From: Hetaerina americana
Lineage: Eukaryota > Arthropoda > Insecta > Odonata > Calopterygidae
Assembly: GCA_022747635.1 (NCBI GenBank)
Contig: JAKTNV010000003.1
Span: 27,233,830-27,297,829, forward strand
DNA length: 64,000 bases
Reading direction: 5' to 3'
Both the position numbers and the translations under genes were made by a program. Below, piece after piece: positions 34,301 to 43,400 of the stretch (its first letter is position 1; every line of letters starts with the position of its first letter). The notes below the pieces were generated by a model that worked only from the letters and a program-made list of their open reading frames with translations, had not been told where the DNA came from and searched no databases.

Positions 34301-35900
34301 GCTTTTTCCATTTAAACAATTGCCAGTCTACATTAATTTTTTTGTTATTATAAACTTGATGGAACAAATGAAGGCTCTTTAGCTCCAAGCATGATTTTTC
34401 ATTTTTTTACGCTACACTGCTTTGTATTTTTTAATGTCCAACCTTAATTACTCTCCAGCTTTCATCATTAGGACCACAACCATGGCATAAAATTGATCTC
34501 GGTTAATTTAATTTGGTTAGGAGGATATTTTATGGGGGTGAAAATTTGCTTTATTTTGAATTACTTAAAATGGATGAGATTTTAATTTCTTCTCCACATC
34601 TCTGTGTATTGTGCTTTGGGGCCTTCTGTAAAATTGTCTTTATTTTGAGCCACATTAACATTTACGCCTTCATGAAAAATGATGCATTCTGAGATGTATG
34701 TCCAAATAAAAACCCTGGAGATTGCATTCATTAAGTCTGTTGACTTTAGGATCATATTTTTTCACTCTCCCTCCTCACCTTTTTGTCTAACAAAAGTGAA
34801 GCAATTGTTTCCTTTAACATCCTGAGAAGAACTAGGGCATATGGATAATCCATTTTTAAACCATCAAAAAGAATAATAGGATAGTTTCAATTTAAGATTT
34901 CTTCTGCAATATGAAAATTAGTTAAAAGAACCTTGTGGGTGATTTTGTTAAAGAATAAATGAACTATATAAGTTTTTTTTAATTTCAAAATTGTAGATGC
35001 TAAGGGAACAAAAACTCTCTTGCTAAGTTTTGCATTAATAAGGTGTTGTTGTGGAATTTCGGGATGCCATCTCACAAATTATGAATAATAAAGTTACATT
35101 CTGCTTCTTAGAGCATTTACTTTTTCTTATAAGTTAAATGAATCCATGCATAGGTACGAATGTGTGCTTTTTCTTTGAATACCTGGAGCATATTATCCAA
35201 ACCAATTTTACACTTGTATGATCCTCCTTTGCATTTTTTTAAACTAGTAATGGCTAGTAAAAAAATCAAATCAAATGCTGTATAGTAACAACTATAATCA
35301 AATATGAACTTAAAAGATGTCCACTCTTATACTTTAATTGATAAATTTGGTTTATAACATAAAATCGTCATCAAATGTGACAATTTTAATTGAATTAACC
35401 CAATTGTATTATGAAACTAGGCACAGAGTGATGCACAGTTGGATACTTTAACTTCAGAACAAGCAAGTTCCCTAGTAGCTAACCTTAATCTCGGCCCAAT
35501 TTATACCATTCTCCAAGAACAAGATGTTGGACCTTTATCTTCAGTTCCTGGGATGGAGCCTGCTTGTTTGAACTCATTTTTGGTATGTCTTTTGCTCTTA
35601 ATATCATATTCCTTTGAGAACTTCTGTAAACCTTGTTTCTCCTGCTGTAAGCATATCTTAAATTTCTTTCAGACAAAGCTGGATAGTTTCTTAGCTGTGC
35701 CAGATATGCTGTCAATGCACCAAATTCGCCTTCTGCTCAGCAGTAATCATCGTCACATTGTACAACATAGATCACATGAGGTTATTGTTGCTATTTATAG
35801 GCAGTTATACAAATCTGTCCACAATCCAGTGAATCAGTACCAGAATCCAACAACTTTGATGCCCAGAACTCCAGAACAAGTAGCGGAATTGCTCATGTAG
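13321..35900 (+). CDS. COG6: Conserved oligomeric Golgi complex subunit 6
   Basis: Subunit of lobe B (COG5-8) of the COG tether, which captures vesicles recycling within the Golgi and so maintains glycosylation enzymes. Eleven exons: 13321-13425, 13497-13607, 13972-14135, 14258-14486, 14597-14721, 21331-21551, 24954-25114, 31070-31297, 33744-33905, 35421-35582, 35673-35900; 1,896 nt, 631 residues, close to the family length. Every junction is GT-AG and in frame. Landmarks: [17 protein letters not shown] and [14 protein letters not shown] (exon 2); a heptad-rich [20 protein letters not shown] coiled coil (exon 3); [11 protein letters not shown] (exon 4); [16 protein letters not shown] (exon 5); [18 protein letters not shown] and [13 protein letters not shown] (exon 6); [15 protein letters not shown] (exon 7); [12 protein letters not shown] (exon 9); [19 protein letters not shown] at the C-terminus. 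It appears intact. Four of its introns carry retroelements. Confidence 0.95.
15771..16060 (-). mobile_element. Inverted-repeat retroelement remnant with hammerhead-like core
   Basis: Arms 15771-15849 and 15926-16003 are near-perfect reverse complements of about 78 bp around a 76-bp spacer. Immediately outside the right arm is TTCCATAATGTTACGCCAGA, closely matched by TTCCACCAAGTGACGCCAGA at the end of the 27725-27959 element, so the two belong to one family. The left arm encodes a hammerhead-like core on the minus strand. Structure and motif fit Penelope-like or retrozyme-type elements; no protein frame remains. Confidence 0.55.
15818..15868 (-). ncRNA. Hammerhead-like ribozyme motif
   Basis: Reading the minus strand: CTGATGA (15860-15854), one unpaired T, perfect 5-bp stem GAAGT/ACTTC with a TTT loop, then GAAA (15839-15836), the palindrome CCCGGG as a minimal stem III, and GTC (15830-15828) as the expected cleavage triplet. 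A CAC/GTG pair can start stem I. All catalytic-core bases match the consensus except for the extra base before stem II. A self-complementary stem III is known from hammerheads that act as dimers. Confidence 0.5.
16166..17870 (-). mobile_element. Decayed non-LTR retrotransposon (Jockey/CR1-like)
   Basis: Read on the minus strand, broken frames follow LINE order: the end of an AP endonuclease (17844-17446, with [11 protein letters not shown]), the linker with [18 protein letters not shown] (17425-17012), early reverse transcriptase [15 protein letters not shown] (17037-16846), and the palm region (16663-16166) with [32 protein letters not shown] and the catalytic YADDT. At least three frameshifts separate these, and the catalytic Asp of the first palm motif reads FNFSKAFD rather than FDLSKAFD. 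The 5' half is missing. It cannot move by itself. It lies antisense to COG6. Confidence 0.85.
17962..18041 (-). other. Protein-like exon candidate, unknown
   Basis: On the minus strand an ATG at 18041-18039 opens [20 protein letters not shown] and six more residues, then meets a good donor, GTAAGC. Upstream minus sequence (18250-18050) reads as protein-like pieces in shifting frames (for example [10 protein letters not shown]), as in a pseudogene. I do not recognise the family. It could be an exon of a decayed nested gene, part of a transposon, or chance. Confidence 0.25.
18620..19140 (+). mobile_element. LINE 3' fragment split by a SINE
   Basis: Sequence before 18745 reads as a degraded LINE C-terminal region (a DVRHG/GAAEK-type stretch corresponding to CETWV.GAAEK in related elements), and after 19056 as KVFI-like continuation, with stops. 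The two halves are interrupted by the SINE at 18746-19055 and join at the duplicated GAGTAACAAAG. The group resembles the tails at 3936-4285 and 24400-24915. Confidence 0.45.
18746..19055 (-). mobile_element. Full-length tRNA-derived SINE with target-site duplication
   Basis: The minus strand starts with a tRNA-like head: an A-box-like region around GGGGCTAGCGTACTGGC and a B box in GGGTTCAAATCCCGG. A unique GC-rich body of about 200 bp follows, and a short ACT/TAC-repeat tail (plus strand TAGTAGTAGTAGTAG from 18746). An 11-bp direct repeat, GAGTAACAAAG, flanks it at 18735-18745 and 19056-19066. That gives exact ends and shows insertion by target-primed reverse transcription. It is not a functional tRNA gene: the cloverleaf is imperfect and continues into the SINE body. 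Confidence 0.85.
19902..20072 (+). repeat. Inverted repeat enclosing a tRNA-like sequence
   Basis: Left arm 19902-19957 and right arm 20019-20072 are reverse complements with few mismatches (shared core AAAAATCATTCAC). Each arm includes a B-box-like part: GATTTGAACTCC reversed on the left and GGGTCCGATTCCCGG on the right. Between them, 19969-20018 supplies an A-box-like TAGCTTAACTGGCTAAAGCAC. The whole looks like two tRNA-derived SINE heads, or one duplicated and inverted. Confidence 0.6.
21880..22110 (+). mobile_element. SINE, six-copy family (copy 2)
   Basis: tRNA-like head with a B-box-like TCCTAGGTTTGATTACAGG (about 21912-21930), then the shared body GGAAGGAACTGGGTC, CCTGATGTGCGAATTTTAC, and a tail with CTTATCAAACC and a terminal hairpin AAACCAAACTTGGGGTT. 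It is the most complete forward copy in COG6. Confidence 0.65.
22867..23575 (-). mobile_element. LINE fragment (endonuclease linker to early RT)
   Basis: Minus-strand frames give [20 protein letters not shown] (23575-23384) and [17 protein letters not shown] followed by [19 protein letters not shown] (23091-22867). These are the linker and the first reverse transcriptase blocks of a Jockey/CR1-type element, the same type as 16166-17870. Unusually for a LINE copy, the catalytic YADD region and the 3' end are missing, which points to a later deletion. Confidence 0.75.
24400..24915 (+). mobile_element. LINE 3' tail
   Basis: Degraded C-terminal LINE sequence with a [16 protein letters not shown] stretch, a RRIRWIGDN motif (equivalent to RR..WIGH in this group) and a GREEWSLH-like end, closing with AAAATAATGATAATG. 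That matches the tail of the fragment ending at 4285. Stops occur throughout. Confidence 0.5.
25884..25962 (+). repeat. AT-rich tandem duplication
   Basis: The unit ATTATTTAAGTTAAAAAATT recurs with small changes three times. It abuts the 5' boundary of the LINE that follows, possibly a by-product of that insertion. Confidence 0.6.
25963..27506 (+). mobile_element. Non-LTR retrotransposon with nearly complete reverse transcriptase
   Basis: A 360-codon frame (26015-27097) carries most of an RT domain in order: [76 protein letters not shown] and catalytic YADDT, then a thumb region with [15 protein letters not shown]. Protein similarity starts by 25963 and continues in a shifted frame at 27007-27330 ([14 protein letters not shown], then [12 protein letters not shown]), so one frameshift lies near 27000. 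The endonuclease half is missing by 5' truncation. The 3' end has AATAAAGTATTATTATTATT (27478-27497), a typical simple tail. In the first palm motif the second catalytic Asp reads FNCVNH where DCVNH is usual, so the copy is likely inactive. Confidence 0.9.
27782..27818 (-). ncRNA. Hammerhead-like motif, copy A
   Basis: Minus strand: CTGATGA (27813-27807), T, stem GTTAT/ATAAC with ACC loop, GAAA (27792-27789), CCTAGG and a GTA cleavage triplet. Identical in core to copies B and C. Confidence 0.45.
27831..27866 (-). ncRNA. Hammerhead-like motif, copy B
   Basis: Second minus-strand copy, a direct repeat of copy A, and mirror partner of copy C across the palindrome centre. Same CTGATGA, 5-bp stem, GAAA and CCTAGG. 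Confidence 0.45.
27867..27906 (+). ncRNA. Hammerhead-like motif, copy C
   Basis: Plus strand: CTGATGA (27871-27877), unpaired T (27878), stem GTTAT/ATAAC (27879-27883 with 27887-27891), GAAA (27892-27895), palindromic CCTAGG (27896-27901), cleavage triplet GTA (27901-27903). The stem II pairing is perfect. Stem I beyond two pairs is weak. Confidence 0.5.
28695..29137 (+). mobile_element. LINE C-terminal fragment
   Basis: Frames 28737-29012 and 28829-29137 give [15 protein letters not shown], the post-RT IQKRAIR..-like block, and [20 protein letters not shown] with FKKKLFNLF at the end, all typical of the C-terminal end of Jockey/CR1-type LINEs. A frameshift separates the two. No tail or target duplication is clear. 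Confidence 0.7.
29239..29433 (+). mobile_element. Inverted-repeat element with degenerate hammerhead-like core
   Basis: Arms 29239-29302 and 29370-29433 are about 64-bp reverse complements (for example GAAAGCTAAAA at the inner edge and ATTTGTGTTCTAT at the outer). The spacer holds TTGAAGA (29346-29352), one base, GGCC/GGCC stem with an 8-base loop, and GAAA (29370-29373). It has the same arrangement as the three other loci but with two core changes. Confidence 0.5.
31298..33743 (+). other. COG6 intron 8 (2.4 kb)
   Basis: AT-rich and CpG-poor, with no repeat or coding pattern I can name. Short frames such as 31355-31543 and 33439-33621 look like chance. Confidence 0.6.
33906..35420 (+). other. 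COG6 intron 9 (1.5 kb)
   Basis: Contains a worn forward SINE copy (33955-34110). The remainder is AT-rich without identifiable content. Confidence 0.6.
33955..34110 (+). mobile_element. SINE, six-copy family (copy 6, degraded)
   Basis: B-box-like CTCTAAGTTCAAGCCTAG near 33992, then a shortened body, then AGTAGTGAACTCTACCATTA and TCTATCAAACC, which are the 3' landmarks of the family. It lies directly downstream of COG6 exon 9. Confidence 0.5.
35583..35672 (+). other. COG6 intron 10: 90 nt, no stop, in frame
   Basis: Bounded by GTATGT and TTTCTTTCAG. Its length is a multiple of three and it translates through as 30 residues rich in Cys, Leu, Phe and Ser, so retention would insert a hydrophobic, Cys-rich segment instead of truncating COG6. 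The conserved family sequence runs directly from NSFL to TKLDSFL, so splicing is the normal state. Confidence 0.75.
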
Positions 35901-35922
35901 TAATTTCAATGGATTCTTGCTC

Positions 35923-35928
35923 AATAAA
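35923..35928 (+). terminator. COG6 polyadenylation signal
   Basis: AATAAA 22 bp after the COG6 stop codon, which would give a very short 3' UTR. Confidence 0.75.
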
Positions 35929-37456
35929 AATGTTATTTAAAATCCATTCTTCCGTGATAATTTTTTAATCTTAGCAGAAATAGTTAAAATATGAAACTGG
36001 ATACACATTGAAAACGTTTTCAAGATAGAGAGCAATGATACATTACATGAAAAAAGTTGATATCATTGTAAGGGAAAGTAATAAGCTATTGATTTTATTC
36101 GTGGCAATGCAAACATTTGCCGCACATACAACACAGCTGTTTTATATCTGACTCCATGAATCATGGGACTAACCACGAGTACCAGTGTACAGTGCCTACA
36201 CTATTATTTAAAATGGTTGCAATACCCCCTAACTACCACTAATGCTGTGTGGCTGCTCTTGCTTGCTACTGGAGTAAGCGTCACATATTTGGTTAAAATG
36301 TCGTAGCACATTTAAATTTCCAGTTGTTTAGCATGAGTTTTTTAATTTAAAAAATTAGCTAATTTATGATTGCTTATAATCCAAACCAATCCGGTTATGA
36401 ACAACACCTCAATCTCCATTTTTGGTCATGGGTAAAGGATTATTCCCGAGCAAATCCACGGGAAAGACGTGTTTAAGGTTAAATCGTGTTCTAACGGCCT
36501 GAAAATTCATTAGAATGTGCTAAGGGATATGGCTAGAGCACTTCAAAAATGAGGCATGACAACCATTTAAGAAAATAAGTACATAACTTAAATGACATCT
36601 AAAACTTATCTGACTTATGAAAAAATTTGCATTTATTAATCGAGGTAATTCATTTTTTTTGTTTCGTTCTTAAGCACACTCAAAGTCTTAGCTCCTAACA
36701 AGTCATCTTGACCATATTAAAAATTGGCCACAGGTTAAACTGGGGTGAACATGGTAAACAATGACCATGAACTGATTGAATCACCAGAAATAGACTATTA
36801 GAGGTACTTATTAATTTGGACCGTGCGTTTATTTTCCATCTTTGAAGTACGGCAAGTGAATAAGAAATTTCGAGCAAAACTGAATTCTTTGACATCGACA
36901 ACGGGTCAATGAACTAATCAATTGCAACCCAGGCTAATTGCCAAATGCAAGGTCACAATATACCTACTGTATCACTAGGACGGCGGTCATCATAATATCC
37001 GCAGATACCTTTTCGCATTTTGCCATCCATTCATGGTCAACACTAGTAACTCAGCAAAGATATCGTCAATGATCTGGAATGTAGTAGAAGTAATTATTAT
37101 TAATTCTATTCAGTGGCACATCTTTTATTTTTAACACTGGTATGCCGCCAAACTTCACTGATACAAAGCCAATCGTGCAACAGGTTAAACAACGTTTGGC
37201 GGCGCCGCTTTGTATCCTCTACATGGATTGGTCCCAGATTCAGTTCCGTCCAAATGGTTTGATGGGAAGGTAGATTAGCTAAAATAGTCGGCTTAATCAT
37301 AGCCCAACACCTTTATGTGAAATAAGTGGCCGTGAATTATTTACTAAGAGTTTTTTCACTGACATGATTTTCGGTGCAAACGAGAAATATCCAGTAGTGG
37401 CAAGGGTTTAATGTTTCTGTCGTCGAGATTGCCAGTGGAAACTTTATACGTTCAAC
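35929..37456. other. Intergenic region COG6 to Pkn
   Basis: About 1.5 kb. It must contain the first Pkn promoter and 5' UTR near its right end (37300-37456). CpG dinucleotides become frequent from here on. No other gene is seen; frames at 36695-36901 and 37106-37300 on the minus strand are not recognisable. Confidence 0.5.
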
Positions 37457-40400
37457 ATGGCGGACTCTGGATACTATCAGGTGAGTTTGGCAGCTATATT
37501 ACTTGCGTTCTCTGTAACGCAGCTTGTTAGTAACAGGGACAATGGCGGTACTATTTTTTTTGTGAAATAAGCTAATAATGTAACAATGATTATTGATTTC
37601 GCAATGTGAATGACTTCATAACACTCATTCTCGTGGCAGCAAATTTTATTGCACAATGTCAATAAAACGTTTATACTGCGACTTGGTGAATCATGTTGGA
37701 AAAGGTTTGTGTTTTTAAGCTAAAATTATTTTCAAATGTAAATAAATTTATGTAGCAATGAGCTGTTGTGTGTATTTGCTGTAATGCTTCAAATGTCAAC
37801 ACATACAATTAAGGTATCATATAGTTTGAACATAGCTTTCATTCGTACTCTACCAAGATAATATATAGGGATAAAGTTATATTAAACATTTTAAATTTAA
37901 TTGTAGAGAGATAAGTGATTTGAAATTTTGTTTGTTGTTATCATTAATTTAGCACATCGTTCGCTTTTTAATTTATGTAATCATAAACGTTTTTGTCCTG
38001 ATTATTTTGTACCCCAAATTTCTATCGTCTTAATCTATAATTCAGTTACGAATCCAAAATTGAAAACAAATCTCAGCTTTTCTTAGTAGGAACTTTTCAG
38101 TGGTTTGCGTCGCCATAAGAGCGGATGTTTTGTAGCATTATGGTGCTTAATTATCGGCAGAAGTTTCCGATGTAACTCGTGAGGATTCCTCACAAGTGGG
38201 ACGATGTTACTCGTTCGGGGGTGGGGGCGACGGTAGCCGATTGAGCGAGGTTGGGAACGAGCAGGGAAACGAAGTGTTCTAAAGCCGACGGACGAGTAGG
38301 ATAGTCGTGATATGATTTGTGGTTTTTGTAAAGTGGACTGTATAAGTGCTTCAGTGCTTGCGCGGGTGTTAGTTCCCCATGAAATTCAGCATGGTGTTCA
38401 ACAAAGAAAAACCCTTGAAATTGAAGTCTCTGCATTTAGTGGTATGTATAATTTTGTGGATGTATTGACGAGGTTGTTGGGACCGTACGTAACGTCTTGT
38501 TATTGATCAAATTTTATTGGCCTTACGTGGTTCATATGGTAAACGTTTAAAATTTGTTAAACAATTGGTGCTACGATATGTAATTATTAATACTTATCCA
38601 GTGTAAGTAAAAGTCATTGTAGTAAACCACGGTCGTTAGCAAATTTAATATTTTGAGAAGCCATTACGGAGTATATTTTTGTTAGTGTGCTTGTGTTCCC
38701 CATGCCTAAGGCATTTATTTGCTCCAAACTGTTGTCCGTAATAATTTTATGTCTACTGAATACATAAAGAGAACATATGATATTTAATGAATAGGAGTGG
38801 GTGGTATACTACTATACTACGTGCAGTAGCCCCTCGAACTATTCAGGAAGGCGAAAGTATTAATATGTTATGAAAAATAGAAAATGATTGCAAAGTTATG
38901 TCGCGTTCAGAGCCTACAATAAATAATATCAATAGAACTAGATACTTCTTTCATGCACGCCTTGAACGCAAAATGTCATCATCCAACAGTGCCTTATAAT
39001 GCATGTTAATTCCAACAGTGTAAATGTTCCTGCGCTACTTTATTCACTTTGAGACTTAAAAATCATCAGAAGATTTAGGGTATTGTCTGTTATGTTTGAA
39101 GCGGACAATCTGATATGAGTTCCTCAGAAGCTTTCCTGTTCTCCCTGCCACTTAAAGCTCTTTCAATGGAATGCGTCCTCTGGTAATGGAAGGCAGGCGA
39201 TTTTGTGTAAACTGCTTAAGAGTATTAACTGTAAAATTGCATCCTGCAATGTGGCAATAGAAAATCCCACTCTAAACACAAGAAAATAGATAGAGGGCAG
39301 TACGAATCCATACTCTTACGCACAGCATCTCTTGAAATCCCCTCAACATTTATTTACTGCGCTGTATTAGATGTTTTCTTTATTGTTCTTTTTGAAGAGG
39401 CGCTTATGTCAAAACATCAGTGATTTTTTTAAATATATGCTATTGAAATCCTGTATTTAGACCGGTCCCACCTTAAGTATTCTATTATGATGTTATTTTC
39501 GCGCATTTTTATTTTTCAAGAATTACTGTTAACAACCTCTGTGAAATTCGGTAATTATGGATTAAACCCTATTATAGAAGCCTTAAGTTTGGAGCCAAAA
39601 ATTGATTGTCATGACCGCATTTATTAAGAGCAGAATATATTTTAGACATCCTCCGCGCTATATAGCGTAGTAAGCCAATGGTGTAGTATAGCAATGGTAG
39701 TCGTTAACGGTAGGTCAAGCACCCGATGTCTGCCAGCCAGATGAACTCTCGACGTGCAGTCATTCAAAAATTCTGCACTTGAATTATTAAAGGACTGATT
39801 TTTTGTCTTTTTTGGTGGTACTCTTAAAATTCATTTAAAACTTGTATGTATTTTATTTTATCGCGTTAACAGTGTCTATTCATATCCAAAGACTTGAATT
39901 GATTATTTTTGTTCAAGGTTCTAGTTAGTGTTCAAAGAGGTATTCCGTGAACTCGTTAGCTCTTTCCGGTTTGCCTTTTTGCACACTACTGCTTATATCT
40001 TTTACGGGGGTAGTCCTTACTGATTTGACTGTCACGTGCCCATTTTTGGTGGTCGTGAAAAATTTTATTCCCTTCCGTTTTTGAAATAAACTTTAATCCA
40101 GCCGTCACCTAAAAAAAGTCTTGGAAGCATCGTGCGCACTGCAGGGGAACGACTGCGTTCGAAAAATATACCTGTTTCTTCGTACCGGAAAACGCCACAA
40201 CCCACTTATCTAATAAACACCGTCCTTCCACCGGCGATATCGAGGCCATAGAGATTGACCCATGCGTACACAACTGCACAGTGCATAACATCACCTATTT
40301 TTAAGTAAAATCTTAGAATAATCACTTCATTGGAATTAGGTATTTTTTACACCCTCACGTATAAAATTAGTTATTAGGTATGGGTAATGGATTATAGCAT

Positions 40401-43400
40401 AAAATCTCGTGTAGTCTGTTGGCAGGATATTGCTTCCTACGGTGTCAATTTTTTATCTAAGAAAATTTGCGTAAACGTTTACTTAAAATTTCGTTCTTTT
40501 GTAATAGTGAATCACCTGTATGGGTTGTTGATATTGTTTCAGATTTGGAAGTTTTCTATCTGTTGTACGTCAGTTCCAACACCCATCTTTTCTTGCGCAG
40601 GATGTCATTAATAAAAACCATAAACGCAATTATCAACCCGAAGTTCGGTTTGATAGGTAATTGTGTGCAGTTCACCCAATACTAAGCCCAACGGAGAGTG
40701 AAATTCACATATCAGGGTAGGGGGGCTAGTTCCTTTCCCTGTGATATCATAAATATTTGTTTATTTTAATTTCAAGTGGACCAGATAATTAAAAAAAATA
40801 AGAATATTCTTCCAGAGCAAGCCATTCAGGCTGTCGTTTATTATTCTGGAACGTCGTTTCCCCCTAGAAATTGCCTGCAGCCAGATTCCAGAAAACACTA
40901 TACATTTAGAATTAGATAAATAGGTTAAAAAATTATTTGTGCACATGGAGAGGTGAAAATTGGGCTATTGAAATAGTAGTTTATAAAGAATCGCCTATAG
41001 TATGGATAAGGATATATTAATTTAATGGCCAGATGCAAGCTGTAGTAGTGAATGCTTCAACAATTATTTGTGTTTCCGACTGAATTGAGCGTTCACTGTC
41101 AAAATGAAATCTGCACAGATGATTAAGACTGTTCAGAGGTATCGTTTTTAACTATAAGATGAAAACTAAATGTATTTGCTTTTCGGATGTCAATTAGGGA
41201 ATTCTAGCTGGCGGTAGATTTGCGTCAAAATAAATGCGCCTATTGAACTAGTGTTACCTTCTTTTTAAGGGCTTTGGTTAAAAGTATATTTATAGAAATA
41301 TTTTCAGTTAGGATCAGTCTAAGTGCGGTGGTGGAAATTTGTTTCCTTATGGTACGATAAGTAGCATGACGGCTTTCGCGGACCAAGAATGGTCGGGAGT
41401 AGGTGGTCATGCTTTCTTATGATCCTGTTTTATACCTCTTTTGTAATCAAATCACAAACGTGCATGCCTTTTATTATTCAGGACTTTCAAGTATGAAATT
41501 AATAAGCTCTAATGTACAACTCTTATCTAGGATTTAAATTTCCATAATTATGATTTTATCTGTCCTCAAATGAGGAGTTGTTTCTTTTCGCGATATCTGT
41601 TTAATTCTCTGTCTACAATAGAAGTGTAACTTACAACTAAATAGTGAAATTAGTATATTTATGGATTAAATCAGAGGAGTATCTGTTTTGTATACATTCC
41701 AGGTAATCGCTATGCTATTTATTGATAATATGACTGTCAATGTAGACTGGTGTAAAATGGGAATTGAATCCTTGTAGGTTGCTTAGGTCACATGGTCTCT
41801 TGTGAGTATGGAGAGAACTTAAATCGTAATACTGACCTAATTTTAAAGATTATTGCAAATGTATTGACTGAAATGACCATGATGTAAGTTGTGAATACAA
41901 TTGAGTGTGTCTCTAGATCTTGTGATCGTTAATCATTTGCCTCCCGAAATAGGTTAATTAGGATTAGCCCGCCAAGATAGTATAAGACGATTTTAAACTC
42001 TTTGGAACTGGGCTATAAGATTTTTGCCACCCTGATCCTTGATTTTTATGTACATTTCCATTTTCAGGTGATCTTTCGCATTTTAATTAGCCATGATATT
42101 GTTTGCTTGAAAATGGCGAATTTCTTAATTCATTCTAGTTTGCTATCAGAGTAGTACTTGCTAGTCACTTGCAAACTAATAATAACTATTGTTTTGTAAT
42201 TGATGTTTTTATTCGATTTCGTCAGCACTTGATTATTTTCTTATTCAATACACCTTTGACAAATTCTCTCGGACTCCTCATTCGTATTGCAGTTCTCACA
42301 AAAGGATGGCGAATTTTCTCTCTAAAAGGAAACTTGTTCCCTAAAAAAAGTCCATGCGCTGCAATTGAAGTATTCTTCACTCGACTAAGAAATTCCAGTT
42401 TAAAATTATCCATTATTTGGATTTAGATATGGCTTTTGTATTTAGGGACACTTTAGGATCACTGCATTCTTTTTTACAATTATTTTTTTTAATTATTTAA
42501 TGTTATTCTAATCTCGGTAGAGATTTCCAATCCAGATGAGCAGCTGAAATGATACACCTATGTATTGTGGAATACGCGCTGGTTTGGCATGTGATAATCT
42601 ATGTGATTTAAACTAACTTTTGTCGAGACATTTACCCCGAGACTGCTTTTGCTTCGTTCTTCCGAAGAAAAGGTCGTTACTACGATCGGAAAACCTGGGA
42701 AAAGCTTCTCAATCGATAAAAATGACCGAAGCTAGAAGCGGTGAATCACTCTCTCTTTCCCTCTGGTCATTCCATGTTCGGTGGAAGCCTTCCCCGTCAC
42801 CTGATGTTTTTTATTTTCAACACTGTTAACGAAGGATGGAACTTTTATTGGTAGTGTTTTACGAAGCAGTTGCAATTTTCTTTTAATAATCTTATTTTCC
42901 GCTGTTATCTGCGGTAAAAAAATTCGCATGCATCAAGACATGATTTTGTTTATGTGACCTCGACCGTTAACACGATAAAATGCTGCTCGCGCTCTCGGTC
43001 ATCGGAAGAGATCGTTTTCCCGGAGAGTCTCTCGGTCATCGGAAGAGATCGTTTTCCCGGAGAGTTTCAGAGCTTCATATACGTGTAAAACCGATTTTCT
43101 GCGAGTGTATTTTATGTCCGTATTCATAGCAATAATTTGTTTTGTTTATGTTTTGGTTTCATGAAAACTTTTGGTGAAAAATCTCGTTCAAAAGTCTTTA
43201 AAATATATCTTATCCATAAGTGTTATCCGGCATTCAGGATCATGTCTGCGGATTGTCTCTATCAAATCGATGTTATAATGAATTTGGGAATTATTGGAAG
43301 TTATTTCAGTTCATACAAGTTACATTTTTTGTTCTAAAACTGTGTACTACACTTTCGGAGTACGTAAATGCCAACCAGAAACGCCATGGTTAACTGAATA

